Assembly (NCBI GenBank): GCA_024405115.1
Contig: JAKSPD010000011.1
Location: 1 to 47,480 of the forward strand
Length of the DNA stretch: 47,480 bases
Source of the DNA: Lachnospiraceae bacterium
Lineage (GTDB): Bacteria > Bacillota > Clostridia > Lachnospirales > Lachnospiraceae
Direction: 5' to 3'
The position numbers and the translations under genes were made by a program. Position 1 is the stretch's first letter, and every line of letters begins with the position of its first letter. The notes beneath the pieces are model-generated. The model saw only the letters and a list, made by a program, of their open reading frames with translations. It did no database searches and was not told where the DNA came from. Positions 24,382 to 33,264 of this stretch are shown piece by piece.

Positions 24382-25293
24382 ATGTGGAAATACATTCTGA
24401 AAAGAGTGCTTCTTGCAATACTTACGGTACTGCTGATCTGCATCATCACCTTCTTTCTGATGAATGCGATTCCAGGAGGCCCATTTAATAAGGAAAAGGC
24501 TTTAAGCCAGGCAACCATCGAGGCATTGAATGCCCGATACAATCTTGACAAGCCTGTCTTCACACAGTTCCTTCTTTACATGAAGAACCTGCTTCACGGC
24601 GATTTCGGTGTGAGCTTAAAGAACGGCAGGGAAATCAAGGACATAATCTCAGATTCTTTCCCAATCTCATGCAGGCTCGGTCTGACTGCAGTTACAATTG
24701 CGCTGATTTTTGGCACGATTTTCGGAAGCCTTGCGGCACTTATGAGAAATAAGCTGCCTGACAGAATCATAGTATTTTTAAGTACGCTGTTCACCGCGGT
24801 GCCCAGTTTCGTTCTGGCGACACTTCTTCTTCTGGTATTCAGTATCGAGCTTGGATGGGTTCCTGTCTGGAGTGCCACCGAGACACATTACACACTTCCC
24901 GTAATTGCACTCTGTGCGTATCCGATGGCTTATGTTACAAGGCTCGCAAAGACCAGTATGCTCGATGCCCTTAGTCAGGACTATATCCGTACTGCAAAGG
25001 CAAAGGGCGTTAAGAAGAGTCTTATCATCTTTAAGCATGCGCTCCGTAACTCACTGCTTCCGGTCATCACATATGCCGGACCTGAGATTGCATATATCAT
25101 TACAGGTTCCATGGTTGTTGAGACCGTATTCACGGTCGGTGGAATCGGTTCCAAGTTCGTATCCGCCATTTCAAACAGGGACTATACGATGATCATGGCA
25201 ACAACGATTTTCCTTGCTACCCTCATGGTAGTTGCAAACCTGATCTGTGACCTTCTCTATAAGGTCGTAGACCCCAGGATCAAGTACGATTAA
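24382..25293 (+). CDS. oppB: Oligopeptide ABC transporter permease OppB
   Basis: OppB is one of two membrane permeases of the oligopeptide importer. The 303-residue protein begins with the family motif YILKRVLLAILTVLLI and RxPGGPF-like AIPGGPF. It has six predicted helices and the BPD_transp_1 EAA-loop sequence DYIRTAKAKGVKKSLIIFKHALRNSLLPVIT near residues 195-225, which contacts the ATPases. It is the first gene of oppBCDF-A, with the binding protein unusually last. The spacing to oppC is 10 nt. Confidence 0.94.
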   Translation: MWKYILKRVLLAILTVLLICIITFFLMNAIPGGPFNKEKALSQATIEALNARYNLDKPVFTQFLLYMKNLLHGDFGVSLKNGREIKDIISDSFPISCRLGLTAVTIALIFGTIFGSLAALMRNKLPDRIIVFLSTLFTAVPSFVLATLLLLVFSIELGWVPVWSATETHYTLPVIALCAYPMAYVTRLAKTSMLDALSQDYIRTAKAKGVKKSLIIFKHALRNSLLPVITYAGPEIAYIITGSMVVETVFTVGGIGSKFVSAISNRDYTMIMATTIFLATLMVVANLICDLLYKVVDPRIKYD

Positions 25294-25303
25294 GGAGGCG
25301 GAC

Positions 25304-26380
25304 ATGGAGAATTATGATGTAAACAAGATGCCGAAGAAACAGTTTCTGAGCGCACAGATAGACTTAAGTAAGTTTGAGAAGGCAACCGATGAGGAAAAGC
25401 AGCAACAGGACATAATGGGCGAAAGCACCACGTTCTTTAAGGACGGAATGAAGAAGCTCTTAAAGAACCCGCTTGCAGTCGCATCCATGATAGTGCTGCT
25501 CTTTGTAATAACAGTCATCATCGTGGCACCCATGATCGTGCCCTACAGCTACGAGGAGATCCTTACCGTTAACGGAAAGAGGGACAAGGGTGCAAAAAAC
25601 CTCAAGCCCTTCACCTACAGTAAGGAGGAGCAGAAATTTATAGCCAACGGAGGAGAGCGTTTCCCGCACATCATGGGAACTGACGAGCAGTGCCGTGACT
25701 ATTTCATCCGTGTCGTTTACGGAACCAGGGTATCGCTTATAGTCGGTTTCTTCGCAAGTATCATCGTTCTTATCATCGGAATGATATACGGAAGCATTTC
25801 CGGTTATGCAGGCGGAAGGGTGGACCTTTTCATGATGCGTGTGGTAGACCTGATATACTCACTGCCTGACATGCTCGTTATAATCCTTCTGTCCGTCGTG
25901 TTCACGAACGTGCTTTCATTTAAGAGCGGTTCGTTCCTGGCCGCACTCGGTACAAACATGGTTTCAATGTTCATGGTATTCGGACTTCTGTACTGGGTTA
26001 CCATGGCAAGACTTATACGTGCTGAAATTCTTTCAATAAAGGAAAATGACTACATTCTGGCAGCAAAGTCGGTGGGAGCAAGCCCGGTGAGCATCATCAA
26101 AAAGCATATCCTTCCGAACTGCCTTTCAGTCATCATCATTTCAACTGCACTGCAGATTCCTTCAGCCATCTTTACGGAAAGCTATTTAAGCTTCGTAGGA
26201 CTGGGTGTTCAGGCACCCATGCCTTCACTCGGAAGCCTTGCAAACGCGGCAAGGGAAGGCCTGCAGTCATATCCCTATAAGCTTGTGTTCCCGGCACTTA
26301 TGATCTGTCTCATCGTGCTGAGCCTTAACCTCATCGGCGACGGCTTAAGGGATGCGTTTGACCCGAAGCTTAAGAGGTGA
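25304..26380 (+). CDS. oppC: Oligopeptide ABC transporter permease OppC
   Basis: OppC pairs with OppB to form the translocation pore. The 358-residue protein has the long cytoplasmic N-terminus of OppC proteins, a first helix near 66-86, an extracellular loop with HIMGTDEQCRDYFIRVVYGTRVSL, and the EAA loop DYILAAKSVGASPVSIIKKHILPN near 248-270. The end DGLRDAFDPKLKR is typical. AAGGAGG lies upstream of the ATG at 25304. It ends close to oppD and reads in the same operon. Confidence 0.95.
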   Translation: MENYDVNKMPKKQFLSAQIDLSKFEKATDEEKQQQDIMGESTTFFKDGMKKLLKNPLAVASMIVLLFVITVIIVAPMIVPYSYEEILTVNGKRDKGAKNLKPFTYSKEEQKFIANGGERFPHIMGTDEQCRDYFIRVVYGTRVSLIVGFFASIIVLIIGMIYGSISGYAGGRVDLFMMRVVDLIYSLPDMLVIILLSVVFTNVLSFKSGSFLAALGTNMVSMFMVFGLLYWVTMARLIRAEILSIKENDYILAAKSVGASPVSIIKKHILPNCLSVIIISTALQIPSAIFTESYLSFVGLGVQAPMPSLGSLANAAREGLQSYPYKLVFPALMICLIVLSLNLIGDGLRDAFDPKLKR

Positions 26381-26385
26381 TTGAT

Positions 26386-27372
26386 ATGAGTGAGACTATT
26401 TTATCAGTACAGAACCTTCATACAACATTTACGACTAATGCCGGCACGGTTACGGCAGTGAACGGCGTCAGCTTTAACCTTGATAAAGGCGAAATCCTTG
26501 GCATCGTTGGAGAGTCCGGTTCGGGCAAATCCGTAACGGCTTATTCCATCATGCAGATCCTTGCAGAAAACGGCCGCATTTCAGAAGGAAAGATCTTCTA
26601 TAAGGGTGAGGATCTTACCACCTGGGATGAAAGCAGGATGCGTTCCTTCCGTGGAAAGTGCTGCTCCATCATCTTCCAGGACCCAATGACCTCACTTAAC
26701 CCCGTATATACCGCGGGCAGTCAGATAGTGGAGGCAATTGAGCTTCATACCGATAAACGCGGTGATGCTGCAAAAAAGCGTGCGCTTGAAATGCTGGACC
26801 TTGTCGGCATTAACGAGCCCGAGCGTCGTTTTAAGCAGTATCCGTTCGAGCTTTCAGGCGGCATGCGTCAGAGGATAATGATAGCCATGGCACTTGCCTG
26901 CGAACCTGACATCCTTATTGCCGATGAACCCACCACAGCGCTTGACGTTACCATTCAGGCACAGATCCTTGAGGAAATCCAGAACCTGCAGAAGAAGATG
27001 GGAATGTCCGTAATAATGGTTACGCATGACCTGGGAGTCATCGCAAGCCTCTGTGACAACATAATTGTCATGTACGGCGGCAGCATATGTGAAAGAGGAA
27101 CCGCGGATGAAATCTTCTACAATCCGCGTCACGAGTATACAAAGGGCCTGCTCCGTTCAATTCCCAGCATCAACAACATGAAGAAAAAGCTGGTACCCAT
27201 TGCCGGATCACCTGTAAATATGCTCAACCTGCCTGCAGGCTGTGCGTTCTGCACGAGGTGCGATGAGGCAATGAAGATCTGCCTTACAGATAAACCGGAA
27301 GAAATACAGATCAACGAAAATCATCTGGCAAGCTGCTGGATGAATGTAAAGGAGGGACTTACCAATGGCTGA
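26386..27372 (+). CDS. oppD: Oligopeptide ABC transporter ATPase OppD
   Basis: OppD is one of two nucleotide-binding subunits. The 328-residue protein has Walker A GESGSGKS, signature LSGGMRQR, Walker B with ADEPTTALD, and the oligopeptide-type C-terminal extension with the cysteine motif around [14 protein letters not shown], which in relatives can hold an iron-sulfur cluster. The ATG at 26386 is preferred over the in-frame GTG at 26377 because AGAGGTG is well placed before it. It overlaps oppF by 8 nt. Confidence 0.95.
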   Translation: MSETILSVQNLHTTFTTNAGTVTAVNGVSFNLDKGEILGIVGESGSGKSVTAYSIMQILAENGRISEGKIFYKGEDLTTWDESRMRSFRGKCCSIIFQDPMTSLNPVYTAGSQIVEAIELHTDKRGDAAKKRALEMLDLVGINEPERRFKQYPFELSGGMRQRIMIAMALACEPDILIADEPTTALDVTIQAQILEEIQNLQKKMGMSVIMVTHDLGVIASLCDNIIVMYGGSICERGTADEIFYNPRHEYTKGLLRSIPSINNMKKKLVPIAGSPVNMLNLPAGCAFCTRCDEAMKICLTDKPEEIQINENHLASCWMNVKEGLTNG

Positions 27373-28321
27373 ACCGCTCGTAAAGGTTGAAGACCTGAAA
27401 CAGTATTTCCCCATCCGTAATGGCCTTAAGGTCAACTGGTTAAAGGCTGTCGACGGAGTATCCTTTGAAATCAATGCCTCTGAAACACTTGGACTTGTAG
27501 GAGAGTCAGGCTGTGGAAAGACAACCGTCGGAAGGAGCATGCTCAGGCTCTATGAGCCCACAGGCGGAAAGGTTACCTTTGACGGCACTGAAATCACAAA
27601 AAGCAACATCCAGCAGATGCGTAAGGAAATGCAGATGGTTTTCCAGGATCCTTACTCATCGCTTGATCCGAGAATGACGGTTGAGGATATCATCGGTGAA
27701 CCGCTGGACGTACACCACCTGTATGCGAATAAGGCGGAGCGCCATGAGAAGGTGCTTGACCTCATGGACCAGGTAGGACTTAAGGCAGACCATGCGGCAC
27801 GTTATGCGCATGAATTCTCCGGCGGACAGCGCCAGAGGATCGGCATAGCGAGGGCACTTGCCGTAAATCCCGGATTTATCGTCTGCGATGAGCCTGTATC
27901 GGCACTGGATGTTTCAATTCAGGCACAGGTAATCAACATGTTTGAGGAACTCCAGAATAAGCTTGGTGTGGCATATCTTTTCATCGCACATGACCTTTTA
28001 GTTGTAAGGCACATTTCAAAGAGGATTGCCGTAATGTACCTTGGAAGGATAGTGGAGGTGGCTGACGCCGATGAACTCTGTGACGAGCCGCAGCACCCGT
28101 ATTCACAGTCGCTTCTTTCCGCAGTTCCCATTCCGGATCCGAAGATTGCAAGAGAGAGAAAGCGTATAGTCCTTGAAGGCGACGTTCCGTCACCGCTTCA
28201 CATGCCGAGCGGATGCCCATTCAGGACCAGATGCCGCTATGCCACGGAAAAGTGCGCACTGGAACGTCCGGAGCTTACAGACAGGGGCGGAGACCACTTC
28301 GTTGCCTGCTGGAACAAATGA
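27365..28321 (+). CDS. oppF: Oligopeptide ABC transporter ATPase OppF
   Basis: OppF is the second nucleotide-binding subunit and works as a heterodimer with OppD. The 318-residue protein starts VKVEDLKQYFPIRNG and contains Walker A GESGCGKT, signature FSGGQRQR, Walker B with CDEPVSALD and the H-loop FIAHD. The C-terminal region has a cysteine cluster (CPFRTRCRYATEKC) like its partner. AAGGAGGG before the ATG lies within the end of oppD. oppA follows after 54 nt. Confidence 0.95.
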   Translation: MAEPLVKVEDLKQYFPIRNGLKVNWLKAVDGVSFEINASETLGLVGESGCGKTTVGRSMLRLYEPTGGKVTFDGTEITKSNIQQMRKEMQMVFQDPYSSLDPRMTVEDIIGEPLDVHHLYANKAERHEKVLDLMDQVGLKADHAARYAHEFSGGQRQRIGIARALAVNPGFIVCDEPVSALDVSIQAQVINMFEELQNKLGVAYLFIAHDLLVVRHISKRIAVMYLGRIVEVADADELCDEPQHPYSQSLLSAVPIPDPKIARERKRIVLEGDVPSPLHMPSGCPFRTRCRYATEKCALERPELTDRGGDHFVACWNK

Positions 28322-28375
28322 TGAATGAAAATGCATAGTGCATTTCAGATATTATTAAAGGAGGAAAAATAGTTT

Positions 28376-30202
28376 ATGAAGAAACTCATGGCACTCATGC
28401 TTGCAGCAGCTATGGTTGTTTCACTTGCAGCATGCGCTTCGCAGCCTGCAGCAACAACTGCAGCTCCCGCAACAGAAGCAGCAACAACAGCAGCTGCAAC
28501 TCAGGCAGCAACAACAGCAGCAACTGAAGCTGCAACAAAGGCTTCAACCGTAACCACCAATACCGTGGAAGTTGACCCCGCACTTGCTCAGGCACTTGTA
28601 TCAAAGGCTTTCATCGACCCCGTTAAGGACTGGGCAAAGTATGATGATATGATCGCGCAGATCAAGTCAGAGACAGATTATGCAAAGAGAACACAGCTCA
28701 TGCACGATGCAGAAGACGTTCTTATGTCAAACTACTGCGTAATCCCGCTTTACTACTACAACGACGTATATCTTCAGAAGCCCTACGTAAGCGGCGTTTA
28801 TTCAAACCCCTTCGCAACAAAGTTCTGGATGTATGCAAAGCTTGACAATGGTTCAGACACATTCCGTCTTAACCTTGCTTCAGAACCCGACTATCTTGAT
28901 CCCGCCCTTAACTCTTCTGTAGACGGTGCGTGCCTTGCAGCAAACTCTTTCTCAGGTCTCTACACCTATAATGCAGAAGGAAAGACAACTCCCGCATGTG
29001 CAGAAGGTTATGAGATGAGTGCTGACGGACTTAAGTACACCGTAACCCTTAAGAAAGACCTTAAGTGGTCAGACGGAACAGCACTTACAGCTAAGGATTT
29101 CGAGTATTCATGGAAGAGAGCAGTTGCTCCCGAGACAGCAGCAGACTACGAGTACATGTTCTCAGGCTTCAAGGGATATGAGGAAGGCGACCTTGCTGTT
29201 ACAGCAGTTGACGACACAACCCTTGAGTTCGAGCTTATCGCTCCCTGCGCTTACATGGAAGACCTTATGGCATTCCCGACATTCTACCCCGTTCCGCAGG
29301 CATATGTTGAGGCAAACTCAACAGCTGATGAGCCCGGTGCTTGGTGCCAGGAAGCAGGATTCCCCTCAAACGGTGCATTCATCTGCACAGCTTGGAACCA
29401 CGACGTATCTATGACATATGAAAAGAACCCCAACTGGTTCGATGCTGACAAGGTTACCATCAACAAGGTAGAGTTCATGCTTTCAGCTGATGATACAGCT
29501 ATTTACGCAGCATATAATGCAGGCGACATCGACTTCGCTGACTCTGTTCCCACAGACGAAATCGCTAGTCTTCTCAGCAATCCTGAGTTCTTCATCGTTG
29601 ATGAGCTTGGAACATACTACGTGGCATTCAACTGCAAGTCATCACTGTTCGACGGAAAGACACCCGAGCAGGCAGCTACAATGAGAGAGGCATTCTCAAT
29701 GCTTATCGACCGTGACTACATCTGCGAGAACATCGGACAGACCGGACAGGTTGCAGCTAACGCATACCTCCCGCTTGGCATGGCAGACGGCAACGGCGGC
29801 ATCTTCAAGAAGTCAGCTATTGATGAAGGTTACTATGATCCCTACGCAATCAACAACGATTATGAAGGAACCGTGGCAAAGGCTATCGAGCTTCTTGAGG
29901 CAGCAGGCTATGTATTCGAGGATGGAAAGCTTTCAGCAGAAACCCCCATCGTTATCGAATACCTTACCAACCAGTCATCAGGACATATTGCAGTTGCTGA
30001 GTCAATGCAGCAGGACTTCGGTGCCATCGGTATTGAGATGAGCATTCAGGTTCAGGACTGGAACGTATTCCTTGAGGAACGTAAGCAGGGTAATTTCGAC
30101 ATCGCACGTGAAGGCTGGATTGCTGACTTCAACGACCCGATCAACATGCTTGAGATGTGGACCACAACATCAGGTAACAACGACTGCCAGTACGGCAGAT
30201 AA
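28376..30202 (+). CDS. oppA: Oligopeptide-binding lipoprotein OppA, apparently circularly permuted
   Basis: This 608-residue solute-binding protein family 5 lipoprotein should capture peptides for OppBCDF. A signal peptide ends in the lipobox LAAC (Cys20), followed by a low-complexity Ala/Thr linker (about 21-62). The normal mature domain starts only at about residue 162 (FRLNLASEPDYLDPALN) and contains LKWSDGTALTAKDFEYSW. The protein stops at GNNDCQYGR, where family members normally continue with roughly 70-100 residues. That missing end (YDDMIAQIKSETDYAKR, AEDVLMS, PLYYYNDVYLQKPYVSGV) is present instead at residues 86-153, before the domain. This reads as a circular permutation. AAAGGAGG precedes the ATG. 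A terminator follows at 30238. Confidence 0.9.
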   Translation: MKKLMALMLAAAMVVSLAACASQPAATTAAPATEAATTAAATQAATTAATEAATKASTVTTNTVEVDPALAQALVSKAFIDPVKDWAKYDDMIAQIKSETDYAKRTQLMHDAEDVLMSNYCVIPLYYYNDVYLQKPYVSGVYSNPFATKFWMYAKLDNGSDTFRLNLASEPDYLDPALNSSVDGACLAANSFSGLYTYNAEGKTTPACAEGYEMSADGLKYTVTLKKDLKWSDGTALTAKDFEYSWKRAVAPETAADYEYMFSGFKGYEEGDLAVTAVDDTTLEFELIAPCAYMEDLMAFPTFYPVPQAYVEANSTADEPGAWCQEAGFPSNGAFICTAWNHDVSMTYEKNPNWFDADKVTINKVEFMLSADDTAIYAAYNAGDIDFADSVPTDEIASLLSNPEFFIVDELGTYYVAFNCKSSLFDGKTPEQAATMREAFSMLIDRDYICENIGQTGQVAANAYLPLGMADGNGGIFKKSAIDEGYYDPYAINNDYEGTVAKAIELLEAAGYVFEDGKLSAETPIVIEYLTNQSSGHIAVAESMQQDFGAIGIEMSIQVQDWNVFLEERKQGNFDIAREGWIADFNDPINMLEMWTTTSGNNDCQYGR

Positions 30203-30237
30203 TTGTCCGGTTAGAAAAACAGAGGCTTAGACCTTAA

Positions 30238-30275
30238 AGCCGATCTGCTGATTTATCAGCAGGTCGGCTCTTTTT
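30238..30275 (+). terminator. Rho-independent terminator of the opp operon
   Basis: GCCGATCTGCTGA (30239-30251) pairs with TCAGCAGGTCGGC (30256-30268) around a 4-nt loop, with one G-T wobble, followed by TCTTTTT. It closes the oppBCDF-A transcript. Confidence 0.92.
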
Positions 30276-30290
30276 AACCTGTTAATTCCA

Positions 30291-30319
30291 TTTACGATTA
30301 AATAAAAAAGATGTATAAT
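30291..30319 (+). promoter_or_regulatory. Promoter for the nudix-copA-chr-uvrA gene group
   Basis: TTTACG (30291-30296), a 17-nt spacer and consensus TATAAT (30314-30319) lie just after the opp terminator. The predicted start near 30326 leaves a 50-nt leader before the Nudix gene. No copper-repressor site could be recognised by eye. Confidence 0.65.
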
Positions 30320-30375
30320 ACACACCAAAGGGGCTTTCGGCATGAACCGGGGGCGGAAAGAGTGAGGTATCGCAT

Positions 30376-30813
30376 ATGATAGAGGCGGTAAGCTGCGGTG
30401 GCGTGGTTATTTTCAGGGGCAAAATTCTTTTGCTCTACAAAAACTTCAAGAACAGATATGAAGGCTGGGTGCTTCCGAAAGGAACCGTGGAACCCGGCGA
30501 GACCCATGAACAGACAGCATTAAGGGAAGTAAAAGAGGAATCAGGGGCTGACGCCGATATCATCGAGTATGTGGGCTGCAATTCCTATTCTTTTATTGTG
30601 CCTGAGGACAAGGTCGAGAAAGACGTGCACTGGTACCTTATGAAGGGGCGTTCCTACTATTCTAAGCCTCAGACGGAGGAATACTTTAAGGACAGCGGGT
30701 ATTACAAGTATCACGAAGCCATACATCTCCTCAAGTTCCAGAATGAGCGGGAAATGCTTATAAAGGCATATGAACGTTATACCGCCTTGAGAAGGGAAGG
30801 GAATTGGGATTAA
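30376..30813 (+). CDS. Nudix hydrolase
   Basis: This 145-residue protein has the full Nudix box: G-x5-E-x7-REVKEESGA, read in GTVEPGETHEQTALREVKEESGA at about residues 36-58 (the glutamates coordinate Mg). The start VSCGGVVIFRGKILLLYKN and WVLPKGTVEPGE resemble the Ap4A hydrolase/diphosphoinositol branch, but the substrate cannot be fixed from sequence. Its TAA is directly followed by the GTG of copA with no gap, so the two are coupled. A link between a Nudix enzyme and copper export is not obvious and may be coincidental. Confidence 0.85.
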   Translation: MIEAVSCGGVVIFRGKILLLYKNFKNRYEGWVLPKGTVEPGETHEQTALREVKEESGADADIIEYVGCNSYSFIVPEDKVEKDVHWYLMKGRSYYSKPQTEEYFKDSGYYKYHEAIHLLKFQNEREMLIKAYERYTALRREGNWD

Positions 30814-33261
30814 GTGAAGTTTAAGGTTACCGGAATGAGTTGTGCCGCATGCAGCGCCAGGGTTGAAAAGGCAGTATCCCAGACCCCGGGCGTTGTTTCG
30901 TGCGCGGTAAACCTTCTTACCGGTGATCTTTCCGTATCCGGTGACGTAAGTCCGGAACTTATAATCTCGGCTGTAACCGATGCAGGATATGGATGCACGG
31001 AAGGTGACAATGAAAAAACAGCCAAAGACGCGCCTGACATTAACTATGAAACGGAAAAGCTTCTGAAAAAAAGTCTTACAGCGTCTGTCTGCATCCTTAT
31101 ACCCCTCATGTATGTTTCGATGGGGATAGTGATGTGGCATTTTCCTGCACCCTTGTTTCTTAAGGATAATCCCGTGGGAACGGCAATGATTGAGCTTCTG
31201 CTTTCCGCTTCATGCATGATCATTAATAAAAGATTCTTTATAAATGGGTTTAAGGGACTCCTTCACAGGGCACCAAACATGGACACCCTTGTGGCAATGG
31301 GGTCATCCGCCTCATGGGTATATTCACTTGTGCTTACATTCATGATGACCGTGGAGCCCTCAAACGCTTCCGGTTATCTTCACGGACTTTATTATGAGTC
31401 AGCCGCCATGATTCTTACCCTGATCACCGTCGGAAAAATGCTTGAGGCAGGGTCCAGGGGAAAAACCACAGATGCGGTAAGAGGCCTCATGAAGCTTAAG
31501 CCGGATACGGCAAGGCTTTATGACGGAGAAAAGGAGACAACGGTTTCTGCCTCCATGTTAAAGGCCGGTGACATGTTTTCATTAAGGCCCGGAGACGCAG
31601 TACCTGCGGATGGTGAGGTAATATCCGGTGAAAGCACAGTTGACGAATCGGCGCTTACCGGAGAAAGCATTCCCTCGGAAAAGTACCAGGGTTCCCCTGT
31701 CTATGCCGCAACGATAAATAAGGGTGGGCACCTTATCTGCCGTGCCGTAAAAACCGGTGAGGATACGACGCTTTCAAAAATCATTGACATGATGAACGAT
31801 GCCGCTGCCACAAAGGCACCCATTGCCCGTCTTGCCGACAAGGTCTCCGGGGTGTTTGTGCCGCTTGTAATGGGCATAGCAACGGTGACTTTCCTCATAT
31901 GGTTCATTTCCGGGGAGAGCGTGGGCTTTTCCCTTGCAAGGGCCATTTCCGTATTGGTGATAAGCTGTCCGTGTGCACTTGGACTGGCCACTCCGGTAGC
32001 CATAATGGTAGGAAATGGTACTGCGGCACGAAAAGGCATACTTTTTAAGACTTCGGAAGCCCTTGAACAGACCGGAAAGATAAAATTTGCCGCGTTTGAC
32101 AAGACAGGGACCGTGACAGTGGGAAAGTCTGCCGTTACCGATGTTTATGCGGTTTCAGATGAAAATGAGCTTCTTACCTTTGCAGCGTCCATTGAAAGGC
32201 AGTCTGAACATCCGCTGGCTGAAGCCATCAGTGACTACTGCAGTAAGCTCTCCATAAATGCACTCCCCGTCACAGGCTTTAACGCAACGGGAAGCCTTGT
32301 CAGCTGCTGCTGCAACGGTTCCCTGATCAAGGGAGGAAGCAGGAAGGCCGTAATAGATTTTGCAGTTCCTTCGGAGCTGTTAGAAAAAGAAAAAGAGTTT
32401 TCTGCTGCAGGAAAAACACCCCTTTACTTTACATGTGACAGCAGGTGCCTTGGAATCATAGCACTTTCTGATACGTTAAGGGAAACAAGTGCCTTAGCCG
32501 TAAATGAAATAAAGGAACTTGGAATAACCCCTGTAATGATTACCGGTGATAACGAGGTGACCGCGGGATTCATTGCCGCAAAGGCGGGTATCGAAAGAAT
32601 ATACGCTGGCGTTCTTCCTGGTGAGAAGGCGGGAATCATAGAAGAGCTTAAAAAAGAAGGACTCACCATGATGGTGGGAGACGGTATTAATGATGCCGTC
32701 GCCTTGAAGACCGCGGATATAGGAATGGCCATAGGTGCCGGAGCGGACGTGGCACTTGATGCCGCGGACGTGGTGCTCATAAGGTCTGATCTTCAGGATG
32801 CCGTCATGGCAGTTTCACTAAGCCGGAAGGTCCTTAAGAACATAAAGGAAAACCTGTTCTGGGCATTCTTTTACAACTGCCTGTGCATACCGCTTGCGGC
32901 AGGGGCTTTCATAAAACCCTTCGGGCTGATGATCACGCCCATGTTCGGGGCCGCTGCAATGAGTCTTTCAAGCCTTTTTGTCGTGACGAACGCCTTAAGG
33001 CTCAGAAATTTCAAAAAAGAAGATAAAAACCGGATAATTGAGGAAAATATAGAGGAGAAAAAGGAAATGACAGTTACGCTTAATATTGAAGGAATGATGT
33101 GCACTCACTGTGAGGCAAGGGTAAAGAAGGCACTTGAGAGCGTTGCCGGCGTTACTGAGGCAGTTGTTTCACATGTCGAAGGGACTGCTGTCGTGACAGG
33201 CAGTGCCTCAGAGGAAGCACTTAAAAAAGCAGTAATTGATGCAGGCTATGAGGTAAAATGA
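30814..33261 (+). CDS. copA: Cu(I)-exporting P1B-type ATPase CopA with N- and C-terminal metal-binding domains
   Basis: CopA pumps Cu(I) out of the cytoplasm. The 815-residue protein has an N-terminal HMA domain (Cys10 and Cys13 in GMSCAAC), TGES (282-285) in the actuator domain, the intramembrane CPC (385-387), the phosphorylated DKTG (Asp429) and GDGIND (622-627). YN in FFYNCLCIP and MSLSS in the last helices fit the Cu(I)-specific class. Unusually a second HMA domain sits at the C-terminus (residues 752-815, Cys763 and Cys766). That part begins with a methionine preceded by GAGGAG, so it may also be made alone as a CopZ-like chaperone. The start codon is GTG. Confidence 0.95.
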   Translation: MKFKVTGMSCAACSARVEKAVSQTPGVVSCAVNLLTGDLSVSGDVSPELIISAVTDAGYGCTEGDNEKTAKDAPDINYETEKLLKKSLTASVCILIPLMYVSMGIVMWHFPAPLFLKDNPVGTAMIELLLSASCMIINKRFFINGFKGLLHRAPNMDTLVAMGSSASWVYSLVLTFMMTVEPSNASGYLHGLYYESAAMILTLITVGKMLEAGSRGKTTDAVRGLMKLKPDTARLYDGEKETTVSASMLKAGDMFSLRPGDAVPADGEVISGESTVDESALTGESIPSEKYQGSPVYAATINKGGHLICRAVKTGEDTTLSKIIDMMNDAAATKAPIARLADKVSGVFVPLVMGIATVTFLIWFISGESVGFSLARAISVLVISCPCALGLATPVAIMVGNGTAARKGILFKTSEALEQTGKIKFAAFDKTGTVTVGKSAVTDVYAVSDENELLTFAASIERQSEHPLAEAISDYCSKLSINALPVTGFNATGSLVSCCCNGSLIKGGSRKAVIDFAVPSELLEKEKEFSAAGKTPLYFTCDSRCLGIIALSDTLRETSALAVNEIKELGITPVMITGDNEVTAGFIAAKAGIERIYAGVLPGEKAGIIEELKKEGLTMMVGDGINDAVALKTADIGMAIGAGADVALDAADVVLIRSDLQDAVMAVSLSRKVLKNIKENLFWAFFYNCLCIPLAAGAFIKPFGLMITPMFGAAAMSLSSLFVVTNALRLRNFKKEDKNRIIEENIEEKKEMTVTLNIEGMMCTHCEARVKKALESVAGVTEAVVSHVEGTAVVTGSASEEALKKAVIDAGYEVK
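33067..33261 (+). CDS. copZ: Possible internal start producing a free CopZ-like chaperone (64 aa)
   Basis: This is an in-frame alternative product from the 3' end of copA. ATG 33067 is preceded by GAGGAG at 33052-33057 (9 nt away) and AAGGAA closer in. The sequence before it (about residues 733-751) is a charged, low-complexity linker. The 64-residue product MTVTLNIEGMMCTHC... is a complete HMA domain with a length close to a normal CopZ. E. coli is known to make a free copper chaperone from copA by frameshifting, so the idea has precedent by a different mechanism. Use of this start is an inference. Confidence 0.45.
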   Translation: MTVTLNIEGMMCTHCEARVKKALESVAGVTEAVVSHVEGTAVVTGSASEEALKKAVIDAGYEVK

Positions 33262-33264
33262 TCC

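Noticed and set aside
30158-30240. Frameshift or truncation explaining the short OppA C-terminus
   Set aside because: The region after the stop is noncoding and ends in a terminator. The expected segment is found in frame at the N-terminus.
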